Of a stretch of DNA of 64,000 nt, positions 63,987 through 64,000 are shown one piece after another (within the stretch, counting starts at the first letter, position 1; every line of letters starts with the position of its first letter). The position numbers were made by a program, and so were the translations under genes. The stretch comes from Rhizobium grahamii (GTDB taxonomy: Bacteria > Pseudomonadota > Alphaproteobacteria > Rhizobiales > Rhizobiaceae), in contig NZ_CP043499.1 of assembly GCF_009498215.1 (NCBI RefSeq), positions 310,001-374,000 on the forward strand. Direction: 5' to 3'. The notes beneath the pieces are model-generated. The model ran no database searches and was not told where the DNA came from. It saw nothing but the letters and a program-made list of their open reading frames with translations.

Positions 63987-64000
63987 TATATCATGTGGTG
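63987..64000. promoter_or_regulatory. ATCA-N5-TGAT operator-like motif, copy 3 (cut by window end)
   Basis: TATATCATGTGGTG ends at the window edge. Its first 9 bases match copies 1 and 2; the second half-site would fall just beyond. Confidence 0.4.

Overview
This is high-GC DNA from an alphaproteobacterium, most likely a member of the Rhizobiaceae. The signs are fixNOQP and fixGHIS, a hybrid FixL, FixK, an FxkR-like regulator, the Shemin-type hemA and the nosRZDFYLX order. The window does not show whether it is plasmid or chromosome. No rRNA, tRNA, CRISPR array or intact insertion sequence was seen.

Layout. 1-1.9 kb: periplasmic copper genes (CopC-CopD partial, YcnI-like) and pseudoazurin. 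2.4-5.6 kb: an accessory locus with a repeat cluster, two coupled small ORFs, an unusual DNA cytosine methyltransferase with an extra N-terminal domain, and a small ribbon-helix-helix-like ORF. 5.8-17.7 kb: oxygen sensing (hybrid FixL, FixK), the cbb3 oxidase operon fixNOQP, its assembly operon fixGHIS and an NnrR-like regulator. 17.8-29.6 kb: chemoreceptor, FxkR-like response regulator, cytochrome c maturation genes (ccmIEFH on +, ccmCDG on -), a CBS-BON protein and a second chemoreceptor. 29.7-32.8 kb: hemA and a GGDEF-EAL protein. 32.9-42.3 kb: nosRZDFYLX for nitrous oxide reduction, with a dead pseudoazurin copy behind nosX. 42.4-47.1 kb: ferritin-like protein, ABC exporter, second-type hemC and a LuxR solo. 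47.1-51.6 kb: mostly decayed DNA (integrase, histidine kinase and molybdenum-hydroxylase remnants) with a few small genes. 51.7-64 kb: hybrid histidine kinase, stress proteins, MscS channel, KefB-UspA antiporter, PQQ glucose dehydrogenase, and a right-end cluster with a shared operator-like motif.

How it works together. Ten near-perfect TTGAY-N4-RTCAA boxes (FNR/FixK/NnrR type) stand in front of paz, fixN, fixG, ccmI, the CBS-BON gene, ccmC, hemA, nosR, the ABC exporter-hemC pair and luxR. The region therefore reads as one low-oxygen respiration island: heme supply (hemA, hemC), cytochrome c assembly (ccm), copper handling (CopCD, YcnI, FixI, NosL), a high-affinity oxidase and N2O reductase, controlled by hybrid FixL, FxkR-like regulator and FixK, plus an NnrR-like protein. 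Nitrite and NO reductase genes and ccmAB are not in the window.

Sequence quality. Several otherwise intact genes (fixN, ccmF twice, a hybrid kinase, mscS, kefB) are broken by exactly one missing base in a homopolymer. This points to systematic undercalling, so these genes are annotated as joined CDSs. Other breaks (in-frame TGA in the ABC exporter, small indels in nosX, an IalB-like gene and the kinase) do not fit that pattern.
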